Assembly (NCBI GenBank): GCA_904420285.1
Contig: CAJFUM010000018.1
Coordinates: 1 to 37,799 of the forward strand
DNA: 37,799 bases
Direction of reading: 5' to 3'
Source of the DNA: an uncultured Clostridia bacterium
GTDB lineage: Bacteria > Bacillota > Clostridia > TANB77 > CAG-508
The notes beneath the pieces are model-generated. The model made no database searches, was not told where the DNA came from, and saw nothing but the letters and a program-made list of their open reading frames with translations. Position 1 is the stretch's first letter, and every line of letters starts with the position of its first letter. The position numbers and the translations under genes are program-made. This document shows, piece by piece, positions 14,090 to 22,005 of this stretch.

Positions 14090-15989
14090 GTTCTAATTTC
14101 ATATTAAGTTGTTCCCACTCTAACATTTTTCCTTCTATTTCTTTATTAATAGATTGAATTTTTTCCTCTAATTCTTTTAGTTTAATATAGTCTGTACTAA
14201 TTTCTTCTTTCATCATTTCATTTTGAATTAATTTAATTTCTTCCTCTCTATTTTCTATCTCTTTTTCCAATTTTGCCACTCTATTTTTCATTTTATTAAT
14301 TTCTTTATTAATAAAATAAGGATTGTTTTCCTTCTTTATATTTTTCTCTTGTATAATAAGAGGACTATCTTCTTTATTATTGCTTTCTTCTTTTTTTCTA
14401 ACATATTCATCATATTTTCCATTAAAATAAGTTACTTTATTTGATTCAAATACCAACAATGAATCTGCTATTTTATTTACAAAATATCTATCATGAGATA
14501 CAAAAATTAATGTTCCAGGATATTGTTTTAAAATTTCTTCTAATGTTTCTTTTCCTATAATATCCATATGATTAGTTGGCTCATCTAATAATAAAAGATT
14601 AGAACCAGTTTTAAATATTTCACATAATCTTAATCTACCTTTTTCTCCTCCAGATAGAACATTAATTTTTTTAAATACATCGTCTCCAGAAAATAGAAAG
14701 GAGCCTAACATTGTTCTAATTTGTGTTGTTGTTAAATCTGGAAACTTTTCATACATTTCATCAAAAACTGTTCTTTCAGTATCTTCGAACTCAATTTGTT
14801 GATCAAAATATCCTATACTAACATTATATCCATAATTTAATTCTCCACTAATTTTAGGTATACTGCCATTTATAGTTTTTAGTAAAGTAGATTTTCCAAT
14901 TCCATTTTCTCCAATTATCCCAAGTTTTTGTCCTTTATATAATTCAAATGATATTTGCGCTATTGAACTACCATATCCTATCTGCAAATTTTTAGCAGTT
15001 AGTATTATTTTTCCACTTTCTTTTTTTAATTGAAAATTAGTATGGAAAGTTTTTAAATCATACTTATTAGGCTCTTCAATAATTGTCATTTGCTCGATTT
15101 TCTTTAATTTAGATAATGCCATTTTAGCTTTTGAAGGTTTATATCTAAATCTATCTGCAATTGCCCTTAATCTTTTTATTTCTGCTTGCTGATATTCAAA
15201 ATCTTTTAATTGTTTTTCATAATTTATCCTTTTTTGCTTTTCAAATTCTGTATAATTTCCTTTATATTCAATTAGCCTTGCATACTCTATTTCATATACC
15301 TTATTAACAATTCTGTCTAAAAACATTCTATCATGAGACACTATTACAACTGCTTTAGGATAATTCTTTAAATACGTTTCCAACCATTCTATTGCTGTAA
15401 TATCTAAATGATTAGTAGGTTCATCTAAAAGCAAAATAGATGGTTTACTTAATAAAAGTTTTAAAAATGATATTTTGGTTTTCTGTCCACCAGAAAATTC
15501 ACTAATTCTCTTTGCTTTATCTTCTTCTGTAAAACCAAATTTCTTTAATGCAATTTCATATTCCTTTTTATATGTATAACCAGAAAGAATTTCAAATTTT
15601 TCTAATGCATTAGTATATTCTTTTATTAGACTTTCACTAGTATTTTTTTGTAATTCTTCTGAAAGACTAGATATTCTTTTTTCTAATTTAATAATAGGCT
15701 CATACACTTCTAGAATCTCTTCCAACATTGTATTATTAGAATTCTCAAAATTTATTTGTTTTAAATATCCTATATTTATGTCGCCTTGTTTATATATATT
15801 AAATTTATCCTGTCCAATTCCTTCTTCTAGTATAGAATTATCTATCAAAGCTTTTAGTAAAGTAGTCTTTCCAGATCCATTTCTTCCTACAATTGCAATT
15901 TTATCTTTTTCTTTTATTTCGAAGTCTATTTCTTCTATTATAGTTTCAGCTCCATAAGATATAGATCCATTCGTTATCTTATAATTCAT
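14073..15989 (-). CDS. ABC-F family ATPase (translation factor / resistance type)
   Basis: This 638-residue soluble protein has two ABC domains and no membrane part. The motifs are Walker A GRNGSGKTT (near 36) and GENGIGKST (near 361), signatures FSGGQKTK and LSGGEKGR, and Walker B LLLDEPTNHLD and LLLDEPTNHMD. The long inter-domain linker (about 240-320) is the P-site tRNA interaction motif region that reaches the ribosome. A C-terminal coiled coil (about 560-635, rich in Lys/Glu) suggests a YdiF/Uup-like subgroup. ABC-F proteins relieve stalled ribosomes or dislodge antibiotics; motifs alone do not separate the two. The gene follows metK in the same direction. AAGGAG precedes the ATG. Confidence 0.9.
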   Translation of the reverse strand: MNYKITNGSISYGAETIIEEIDFEIKEKDKIAIVGRNGSGKTTLLKALIDNSILEEGIGQDKFNIYKQGDINIGYLKQINFENSNNTMLEEILEVYEPIIKLEKRISSLSEELQKNTSESLIKEYTNALEKFEILSGYTYKKEYEIALKKFGFTEEDKAKRISEFSGGQKTKISFLKLLLSKPSILLLDEPTNHLDITAIEWLETYLKNYPKAVVIVSHDRMFLDRIVNKVYEIEYARLIEYKGNYTEFEKQKRINYEKQLKDFEYQQAEIKRLRAIADRFRYKPSKAKMALSKLKKIEQMTIIEEPNKYDLKTFHTNFQLKKESGKIILTAKNLQIGYGSSIAQISFELYKGQKLGIIGENGIGKSTLLKTINGSIPKISGELNYGYNVSIGYFDQQIEFEDTERTVFDEMYEKFPDLTTTQIRTMLGSFLFSGDDVFKKINVLSGGEKGRLRLCEIFKTGSNLLLLDEPTNHMDIIGKETLEEILKQYPGTLIFVSHDRYFVNKIADSLLVFESNKVTYFNGKYDEYVRKKEESNNKEDSPLIIQEKNIKKENNPYFINKEINKMKNRVAKLEKEIENREEEIKLIQNEMMKEEISTDYIKLKELEEKIQSINKEIEGKMLEWEQLNMKLEQGYLD

Positions 15990-16055
15990 GTTAAGTCTCC
16001 TTCTTCTACATTAATCTACCAGCTTACTATATTGATATATAAGAAGAATAAAAGA

Positions 16056-17168
16056 TTAGCCCAATTTTATTATTTTTTCCCATGATAAATTACTTTTACC
16101 AAAATGTCCATAATTTGTTGTTTGTGTATAAATTGGTTCTTTTAATTTTAAATATTCTATTATTCCATTTGGAGTTAAATCAAACTTGCTTTTTATTAAA
16201 TCTACTAGCTCTTCATCAGATTTTTTTCCAGTACCAAAAGTATTTATATAAATAGATAAAGGCTCTCTCATACCAATTGCATATGAAATTTGAAGCTCAC
16301 ATTTATTTGCCAAACCATTTGCTACTATATTTTTTGCTATATGTCTAAGCATATATGCAGCTGCTCTATCTACTTTGCTTGCATCTTTTCCAGAAAAAGC
16401 TCCTCCACCATGTCTACTATATCCACCATATGTATCAACAATTATTTTTCTACCTGTAAGTCCAGTATCTCCTAATGGTCCACCTATTACAAATCTACCA
16501 GTTGGATTAATATATATTTTTGTATTATTATCCATCATATTTGAAGGTATAATTTCTTTTATAACTTTTTCTATAATATCATTTTTTAGGACATCTTGCT
16601 CTATATTTTCATTATGTTGAGCTGATATTAATATATTTTCAATTCTACTTGGCTTATCATCTATATATTCTACTGTTACTTGTACCTTTCCATCTGGTCT
16701 TAAGTATGATATTATTCCATTTTTTCTTACTTCAGCTAATCTTTTAGCCAATTTATGAGCCATGTTTATAGCATATGGCATATAATTTTCGGTCTCATCT
16801 GAGGCATATCCAAACATAATGCCTTGATCTCCTGCTCCTCCTGTATCTACTCCCATTGCAATATCTGGGCTTTGTTTTGTAATTTCTATATTGATTTTAC
16901 AATTTTTATAATTCATATCTATATTTTCATTATCATATCCTACAGTTTTAATAGTTTCCCTTACTATTTTTTCAACATTAATTTCTGCTGTAGTTGTAAT
17001 TTGTCCTGCAATTGTTACAGTATTCCCAGATACAAAAGTTTCTACTGCAACCCTAGAATTGTTATCTTGTCTTAAACATTCATCTAATATACTATCTGAT
17101 ATTAAATCAGCTAATTTGTCTGGATGTCCCTCTGTTACACTTTCTGATGTAAAATAATATTTCTTCAT
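16056..17168 (-). CDS. metK: S-adenosylmethionine synthetase
   Basis: This 370-residue enzyme makes S-adenosylmethionine from methionine and ATP in the cytosol. Family landmarks are [12 protein letters not shown] with the catalytic His near 15, [12 protein letters not shown] near 118, the phosphate-loop region [21 protein letters not shown], and [19 protein letters not shown]. The length is slightly shorter than the usual 380-400, mainly through trimmed loops; the active site is complete. AGGAGG is 9 nt before the ATG, and a perfect 13-bp hairpin lies immediately upstream of that ribosome site. No SAM riboswitch architecture was recognised in the leader. Confidence 0.97.
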   Translation of the reverse strand: MKKYYFTSESVTEGHPDKLADLISDSILDECLRQDNNSRVAVETFVSGNTVTIAGQITTTAEINVEKIVRETIKTVGYDNENIDMNYKNCKINIEITKQSPDIAMGVDTGGAGDQGIMFGYASDETENYMPYAINMAHKLAKRLAEVRKNGIISYLRPDGKVQVTVEYIDDKPSRIENILISAQHNENIEQDVLKNDIIEKVIKEIIPSNMMDNNTKIYINPTGRFVIGGPLGDTGLTGRKIIVDTYGGYSRHGGGAFSGKDASKVDRAAAYMLRHIAKNIVANGLANKCELQISYAIGMREPLSIYINTFGTGKKSDEELVDLIKSKFDLTPNGIIEYLKLKEPIYTQTTNYGHFGKSNLSWEKIIKLG

Positions 17169-17190
17169 TTTTTAAAATCCTCCTAAACGC

Positions 17191-17227
17191 AATATTAGTT
17201 TGAAACAAATTTTTTCAAACTAATATT
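17191..17227 (-). promoter_or_regulatory. Hairpin in the metK leader
   Basis: Perfect 13-bp arms (17191-17203 and 17215-17227) with an 11-nt loop, ending 8 nt before AGGAGG on the minus strand. It may stabilise the message, affect translation, or be an operator if the promoter overlaps it. It is too simple for any SAM riboswitch class I know. Confidence 0.55.
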
Positions 17228-17302
17228 ATTAATTATCTATAATACTATATCACAAAAATGTAGATTTTTCTATAGTTTTGTATTATTATGTCTAAATATT
17301 TG

Positions 17303-17842
17303 TTATAAAGCTGTTCCTTTCTTAGGTATAAAAAATTGTTTCATATCTATTCCTTCTAACTTAAGAAGCTCTATTTTTTTATCGATTCCTCCTGCATACC
17401 CTGTTAAATTACCATCCTTTCCAACTACTCTATGGCATGGTATTATTATTGATATAGGATTATGACCAACTGCATTTCCTACTGCTTGTGCTGACATTTT
17501 ATCCTTATTCATAATCTTTGCTATTTTATTAGCAATATCTCCATATGTAATTGTTTTTCCATACGGAATCTCGCATAATATTTTCCACACATTTTGCCTA
17601 AAATCACTGCCCTTTGGTGCCAATTTTAAATCTTTTATTGATGGATTTTCTTTAGAAAAATACATATCTAACCACTTTTTTGTTTTTATAAAAATTTCTA
17701 AATCATCTTTTATAACTATATGCTCTCTCAAACCTTTAAAGAAATATTTCTGTCCTTCTATCCATAAACCAACTAAATTTTCTCCATCACTTGCTAATAA
17801 AATTTTTCCTAAAGGTGATTTATACCAAGTTTTATATAGCAT
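17303..17842 (-). CDS. ogt: Methylated-DNA--protein-cysteine methyltransferase
   Basis: This 179-residue suicide repair protein moves alkyl groups from O6-methylguanine to its own cysteine. The active-site motif IIIPCHRVVG is present (Cys136), preceded by the helix-turn-helix region YGDIANKI...MSAQAVGNAVGHNP and followed by the GYAGGIDKKIELLKLE tail. There is no Ada-type N-terminal domain, so it is the stand-alone Ogt form. A 27-nt gap separates it from the histidine phosphatase upstream, and the two are probably cotranscribed. GGAGG precedes the ATG. Confidence 0.93.
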   Translation of the reverse strand: MLYKTWYKSPLGKILLASDGENLVGLWIEGQKYFFKGLREHIVIKDDLEIFIKTKKWLDMYFSKENPSIKDLKLAPKGSDFRQNVWKILCEIPYGKTITYGDIANKIAKIMNKDKMSAQAVGNAVGHNPISIIIPCHRVVGKDGNLTGYAGGIDKKIELLKLEGIDMKQFFIPKKGTAL

Positions 17843-17869
17843 CTTTTCTCCTCCTAAAATATTTTGTAT

Positions 17870-18514
17870 CTAAAATTCTAGATTTATATTTCTTATATTA
17901 GCTATTTTATTATTTTTGTCTATTATTATCTCAAATAATTCTGGAGCATCAAAAACCTTGTCAATAATTTTCTTATTTTTAAAACTTAAACAAATATGTT
18001 TATTTTCTTTTATGTACTCTAATTTACACCACTCCATAAGTAAAAAGGTCATGGCTGCTTGATGTGTAAAAATAGCTATTTTTTTCCCTCTATTTTCATT
18101 TACAGCATTCCAAAAACTTTTCTTTATTCTATTTACAACCTCTTTTCTGGATTCACCTTCTGGATTTTTTATTTTCTCATTTAAATATTGTTCTATTGAA
18201 ATATCTATCTCATTTTGTTTAATTCCAAATTTTCTTTCATTAAAATTATCATCTATTTGAATTAATATATTTCTATTTTCTGCTAAATATTTTGCTGTCT
18301 GAATAGTTCTTACATAATTACTAGATAAAATTATATCTATATCTTTTAGTTCATTTATTTCGCTTAAAATTTTAGCCCTTCGCTCTCCCTCAATGCTAAG
18401 GATTATTTTTTCTCTTCGCGTTTGATAATATTCATGGTTATTTGTATTATCTAAGATTTTATTATTTAATTTTTGCGAATGTCTAATTAAATATATTATT
18501 GTAAATTCATTCAT
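17870..18514 (-). CDS. Histidine phosphatase superfamily protein
   Basis: This 214-residue protein has the phosphoglycerate-mutase-like fold. YLIRHSQ carries the catalytic His, with RHS in place of the usual RHG. NYVRTIQTAKYLAE is the second conserved stretch, FNERKFG the acid region, and IFTHQAAMTFLL the second active-site His. Members dephosphorylate small metabolites, alpha-ribazole phosphate or proteins; the substrate cannot be read here. The ATG at 18514 was chosen because AAGGA lies about 10 nt upstream; the in-frame GTG at 18532 overlaps that site. It is followed by ogt. Confidence 0.8.
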   Translation of the reverse strand: MNEFTIIYLIRHSQKLNNKILDNTNNHEYYQTRREKIILSIEGERRAKILSEINELKDIDIILSSNYVRTIQTAKYLAENRNILIQIDDNFNERKFGIKQNEIDISIEQYLNEKIKNPEGESRKEVVNRIKKSFWNAVNENRGKKIAIFTHQAAMTFLLMEWCKLEYIKENKHICLSFKNKKIIDKVFDAPELFEIIIDKNNKIANIRNINLEF

Positions 18515-18560
18515 TTTTATTTTTTCCTTCACTTTTTTATATAATATAACATAAAATTGA

Positions 18561-18595
18561 AAAATACTCTACACTTTTAAAGTGTAAAGTATTTT
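18561..18595 (-). terminator. Terminator after the ABC-2 permease gene
   Basis: Arms of 16 bp with one mismatch-like wobble (18561-18576 and 18580-18595) and a 3-nt loop, 7 nt beyond the permease stop. TTTTTCAATTTT follows on the minus strand. Confidence 0.85.
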
Positions 18596-18601
18596 TTTCT
18601 A

Positions 18602-19846
18602 CTAACTATTTTTATCTCTATATACTTTTATCATATCTCTTACGCTCATTTTTGTTCCATAATTCAATATTGCATTTGAATAAATTTTTATAGCAACCTT
18701 TGCCACAATTAGTATTGTTACTACTAAAATTACTAATGATAAAGCAACTTCTCCTCCAGAAGCTATTCCCATCATTACTCTAAATGGCATACAGAATGGT
18801 GATGAAATTGGGAACAATGCAGCAAATAAATTCAAATCACTTGTTGGATTCATCATTGTAAAGTAAGATAAATAAAATCCAATTACTGCAAGTATTGCAA
18901 CTGGGGTATTAGCAGATTGTATATCCTCTGGTTTTCCTACCGTTGAACCAGTTAAAGCATATAATAATGCATATGTGCTATATCCTAGTATAAAGTATAC
19001 TATAGTAATAATAGCTAAGTATGGTGTCATTTGAGACATATCCAATACTGATTCTAATATACCTGGCTCTAAGAATACTTTAGCAGATATTAAAGCTATT
19101 ATAACAAATAAACATACTTGTAGTAATCCTACTAAACCAATTCCTATAGTTTTTCCCAAAACTATTATTCTTGGAGATGTTGAGGTTACTAAAGTCTCCA
19201 TAATTTTAGAAGTTTTCTCTGTTGTAATAGAACTAGATACTTGGTATGCGCAGAAATAAATTGCATAAAATAATACTATAGATAACATCATCATTGCAAA
19301 GAGATTTCCACTTACTTTTTGTTCCTCTGTTTGTTCAATACTATACTCAAAATTTGGTGCTAAACTTTGTATTTGTTCTTCAGTTAAACCTAATTTAGAT
19401 ATTTGTAAATTTGTATAAATTGTATTTATACTATCCATAAGATCTTGTGGCATACTATTCATCATTGTCATATCTTTTACAATATACCTTAATTTATATG
19501 TTCTTTCATTATTTTCAACTATAATTGCTTCATCTATTTGTTCATTATCTATTTGCTGTTTTATATCATCAAATGTTAATGCTTCTTTAGTAGTCTGTAC
19601 TTCATATCCTAAATCCATTGTATTAAGTGTATCTAAGCTTCCTTCAAACAAGTTAGAACTATCAACAACTAATAATTTATTTTGTGTGCCACTAGAAGAG
19701 TTGTCTCCATTAAACAATTTTATTATGTTTGGTATATTAAACCCTATAATAATTATTAGCACAATAATTATTGTTGAAATTACAAATGATTTTCTTTTAG
19801 CCATTTCTTTTATTGTAAATCCTATAACTGTTTTTAAATCTTTCAT
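18602..19846 (-). CDS. ABC-2 type permease (NatB-like)
   Basis: This 414-residue membrane protein has one N-terminal helix (about 22-40), an external domain (about 40-175) and a cluster of five or six helices to about residue 395. The sequence SSITTEKTSKIMETLVTSTSPRIIVLGKTIGIG is the coupling-region hallmark of the ABC2_membrane_3/NatB family. It forms the channel of an exporter with the ATPase coded 23 nt upstream. NatAB exports sodium in Bacillus; relatives export antibiotics or proteins, so the substrate is open. An alternating acidic stretch (FDDIKQQIDNEQIDEAI) lies in the external domain. Confidence 0.9.
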   Translation of the reverse strand: MKDLKTVIGFTIKEMAKRKSFVISTIIIVLIIIIGFNIPNIIKLFNGDNSSSGTQNKLLVVDSSNLFEGSLDTLNTMDLGYEVQTTKEALTFDDIKQQIDNEQIDEAIIVENNERTYKLRYIVKDMTMMNSMPQDLMDSINTIYTNLQISKLGLTEEQIQSLAPNFEYSIEQTEEQKVSGNLFAMMMLSIVLFYAIYFCAYQVSSSITTEKTSKIMETLVTSTSPRIIVLGKTIGIGLVGLLQVCLFVIIALISAKVFLEPGILESVLDMSQMTPYLAIITIVYFILGYSTYALLYALTGSTVGKPEDIQSANTPVAILAVIGFYLSYFTMMNPTSDLNLFAALFPISSPFCMPFRVMMGIASGGEVALSLVILVVTILIVAKVAIKIYSNAILNYGTKMSVRDMIKVYRDKNS

Positions 19847-19869
19847 TTTTTTCCCCTTTCTTACTTACT

Positions 19870-20757
19870 TTATCCTACTTTCTCTATAAATATATCATTT
19901 AATGTTGGTTTTTTTATCTCAAATTTAGTTATAGATATTTTATCAGCAACTAACTTTTCTAAAAGCTTATTAGCATTTTCCTCAGAATCTATTTTAATTG
20001 TATACTCATTATTTTTAGAAAATTCGATATTCATGTTATATTCTTTTATATAATCATCAATATTTCTATTTGCAATAATTTCAATTCTGTTAGCTTTATA
20101 TGTATCTTTAATTTCTTTTAGATTTCCTTGTAGTACAGTTTTACCTTTATTCAAAATTAAAATGTCAGTACAAAACTCTTCTATAGAAGCCATTTGATGA
20201 CTTGACATTATAATATATTTACCTTGCTTTACTAATTCTATAATAACACTTTTTAAAATTTCCGTATTTACTGGATCTAATCCACTAAATGGTTCATCTA
20301 ATACAATTAACTCTGGATTATGAATAATAGATGTCATAAATTGAATTTTCTGCTGATTACCTTTTGATAATTTTTCTGCTGGCATCGGTAAATATTCTTC
20401 TACTTTTAACACTTTAGCCCATTTTTTTATTGCTTCATCAGCATCATTTTTATTCATACCTTTTAATTTTGCAAAATATAACAATTGATCATATATCTTA
20501 GTTTTAGGATATACTCCTCTTTCTTCTGGTAGATAACCAAAATTTACATTTTTTCTTTCTACTTTTTTTCCATTCCAAGTAATTTCGCCTGTATCTTTTT
20601 TAATGATTCCAAGAAGCATTCTAATGGTTGTAGTTTTTCCCGCACCATTAGTACCAAGTAAACCAAATACACCCGGTTTATCCACCTCAAAAGAAATATT
20701 ATCAACGGCTTGCTTTCCAATGAATTTTTTTGAAACATTTTCTAATTTTAGTCCCAT
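19870..20757 (-). CDS. ABC transporter ATPase (NatA-like)
   Basis: This 295-residue subunit has Walker A GTNGAGKTT (near 37), signature LSKGNQQK (near 129) and Walker B LIVLDEPFSGLDP (near 149). A C-terminal DUF4162-type domain (about 215-295) follows, common in NatA-family ATPases. The K in LSKGNQQ is characteristic of this subgroup. Its gene precedes the permease gene by 23 nt and follows the HAD gene by 32 nt, so all three may share a transcript. AAAGGGG precedes the ATG. Confidence 0.92.
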   Translation of the reverse strand: MGLKLENVSKKFIGKQAVDNISFEVDKPGVFGLLGTNGAGKTTTIRMLLGIIKKDTGEITWNGKKVERKNVNFGYLPEERGVYPKTKIYDQLLYFAKLKGMNKNDADEAIKKWAKVLKVEEYLPMPAEKLSKGNQQKIQFMTSIIHNPELIVLDEPFSGLDPVNTEILKSVIIELVKQGKYIIMSSHQMASIEEFCTDILILNKGKTVLQGNLKEIKDTYKANRIEIIANRNIDDYIKEYNMNIEFSKNNEYTIKIDSEENANKLLEKLVADKISITKFEIKKPTLNDIFIEKVG

Positions 20758-20789
20758 TTTTTACCCCTTTCATTTATATACATTTATTT

Positions 20790-21284
20790 TTATATCAATG
20801 CAGAAGATATATGAAATACTTCACATTTATCTTTTAGTTCCATTTTCGTTCTCTTAAGAATTTTATGATCATCATCCAAGAGAATAGCAAAATTATATTC
20901 TTTTAGCTTTTCCTCTATTTTTTTAGATTTAATATAATTTCTATTTTCTGAATTATACTCTCCTAATTCTTTATCTAAAATAATAAAATTTTCTTCATCA
21001 ATAAAATCTAAGTATTTCTTTAACCAAATTTTTTTCTGTTCTTTTATCTTTGAGGTTTTAGATAAGGATAGTATATATAAATCTAAATTTTCAATTTCAT
21101 TTAGTTTTCTTAATTCATTAATAATTGGAAAAATTGGTTTCTCATTTAATAAATTTTCATGTGCTTTTATAACCATATTTTCATCATCATAAATTTTATA
21201 TTCTACTATTGTTCCATCCATATCTATAAAGAAAGCTACTCTGTCATTTTTTTTACATATTTCACTTATTTCTATAAAAAACAT
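20790..21284 (-). CDS. HAD-superfamily hydrolase (5'-nucleotidase-like)
   Basis: This 164-residue protein shows haloacid dehalogenase motif I FFIDMDGTIV (D21, D23), motif II LYILSLSKTS (Ser near 94) and the acidic motif IV ILLDDDHKIL (near 135). A lysine-rich stretch (SKTSKIKEQKKIWLKKYL) supplies the motif III Lys. The layout resembles small 5'(3')-deoxyribonucleotidases but lacks their full cap signature. It probably dephosphorylates a nucleotide or other small phosphate ester. AGGAGG precedes the ATG. It sits directly upstream of the NatAB-like pair. Confidence 0.75.
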   Translation of the reverse strand: MFFIEISEICKKNDRVAFFIDMDGTIVEYKIYDDENMVIKAHENLLNEKPIFPIINELRKLNEIENLDLYILSLSKTSKIKEQKKIWLKKYLDFIDEENFIILDKELGEYNSENRNYIKSKKIEEKLKEYNFAILLDDDHKILKRTKMELKDKCEVFHISSALI

Positions 21285-21307
21285 TTTTTCCTCCTACAAT
21301 ATATATA

Positions 21308-21336
21308 GCCGCCAGAAATATTTCATTTCTGGCAGC
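21308..21336 (-). terminator. GC-rich hairpin after the P-loop kinase gene
   Basis: Twelve-bp arms (21308-21319 and 21325-21336, one G-T wobble) with a 5-nt loop, ending 5 nt before the gene's stop. The T-run is replaced by TATATATATTG, so termination may be partial. It is unusually GC-rich for this window. Confidence 0.65.
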
Positions 21337-21341
21337 AAATT

Positions 21342-21920
21342 TTATGGCAGATTCTCCAAAATGATTTCAAAAATCATTTTGTTCATTTGGTAAACATTTA
21401 GTTCTCCAGTATTAATAAGAACTTTCTTACAATCAAGTTCAGAGTAATATCTCATAAATAGTTGATTGTAATCTCTAATATAATCCTTTGTAACTAAATG
21501 TCCTTCCCCTCCACGTCTCCTTATTGCTACTCTAGGTGAAACGGTAAGAGCTATCAGAAAATTTGGAAACAAATCATCAATGAATTGTTCTCTAAATTTT
21601 TTGTATTGTTCTTCTGAACATTCTCCTTTCCATAAGAACTTCTTTCCATAAAAGCTACTGTCAACGAGGCCTCTATCTATCAGTACAATATCAGTCTGAA
21701 AATATCTTGCACGAACAATTCCAGATAGAGTTTGATAATGCATCCATAAATTTGCATCCCAAGTTCCTTTTGGTATTTCATCTGGCAGACTTTCTGCTGA
21801 TTCATGTAAAACTGCTACACTATAACCCTGATCTTTCAACTTATTTGAAACATTTTTTATAGTCGTAGTTTTACCAGCTTCTGGAGTTCCAGTAAATTCT
21901 ACCATAAAAGGTTTCCGCAT
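21342..21920 (-). CDS. P-loop nucleoside/nucleotide kinase-like protein
   Basis: This 192-residue protein has Walker A GTPEAGKTTT (near 11), an ALHESAE segment, and DRGLVDSSFYGKKF (near 83), similar to the DR[GS] motif of thymidylate and deoxynucleoside kinases. An arginine-rich lid (SPRVAIRRRGGEG, near 130) follows. It probably phosphorylates a nucleotide or a small molecule; thymidylate kinase proper is unlikely because several of its motifs differ. The coding sequence is less AT-rich than its neighbours. It stands alone with its own promoter (TTGCAA-17-TATAAT, 21952-21980) and hairpin, which suggests independent acquisition. Confidence 0.75.
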   Translation of the reverse strand: MRKPFMVEFTGTPEAGKTTTIKNVSNKLKDQGYSVAVLHESAESLPDEIPKGTWDANLWMHYQTLSGIVRARYFQTDIVLIDRGLVDSSFYGKKFLWKGECSEEQYKKFREQFIDDLFPNFLIALTVSPRVAIRRRGGEGHLVTKDYIRDYNQLFMRYYSELDCKKVLINTGELNVYQMNKMIFEIILENLP

Positions 21921-21951
21921 AATTATGCCCCCTATAATATAATTTTACATC

Positions 21952-21980
21952 ATTATATTATATCTTTAATTTCTTTGCAA
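21952..21980 (-). promoter_or_regulatory. Sigma-A promoter of the P-loop kinase gene
   Basis: TTGCAA (21975-21980), 17 nt, TATAAT (21952-21957) on the minus strand, 31 nt upstream of the ATG. The ribosome site is AGGGGG. Confidence 0.75.
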
Positions 21981-22005
21981 TACTAAGTTTATAAAATAAT
22001 TAGAA

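Noticed and set aside
17191..17227. SAM riboswitch before metK
   Set aside because: Only one simple stem is visible; no kink-turn, pseudoknot or SMK-box arrangement could be drawn.
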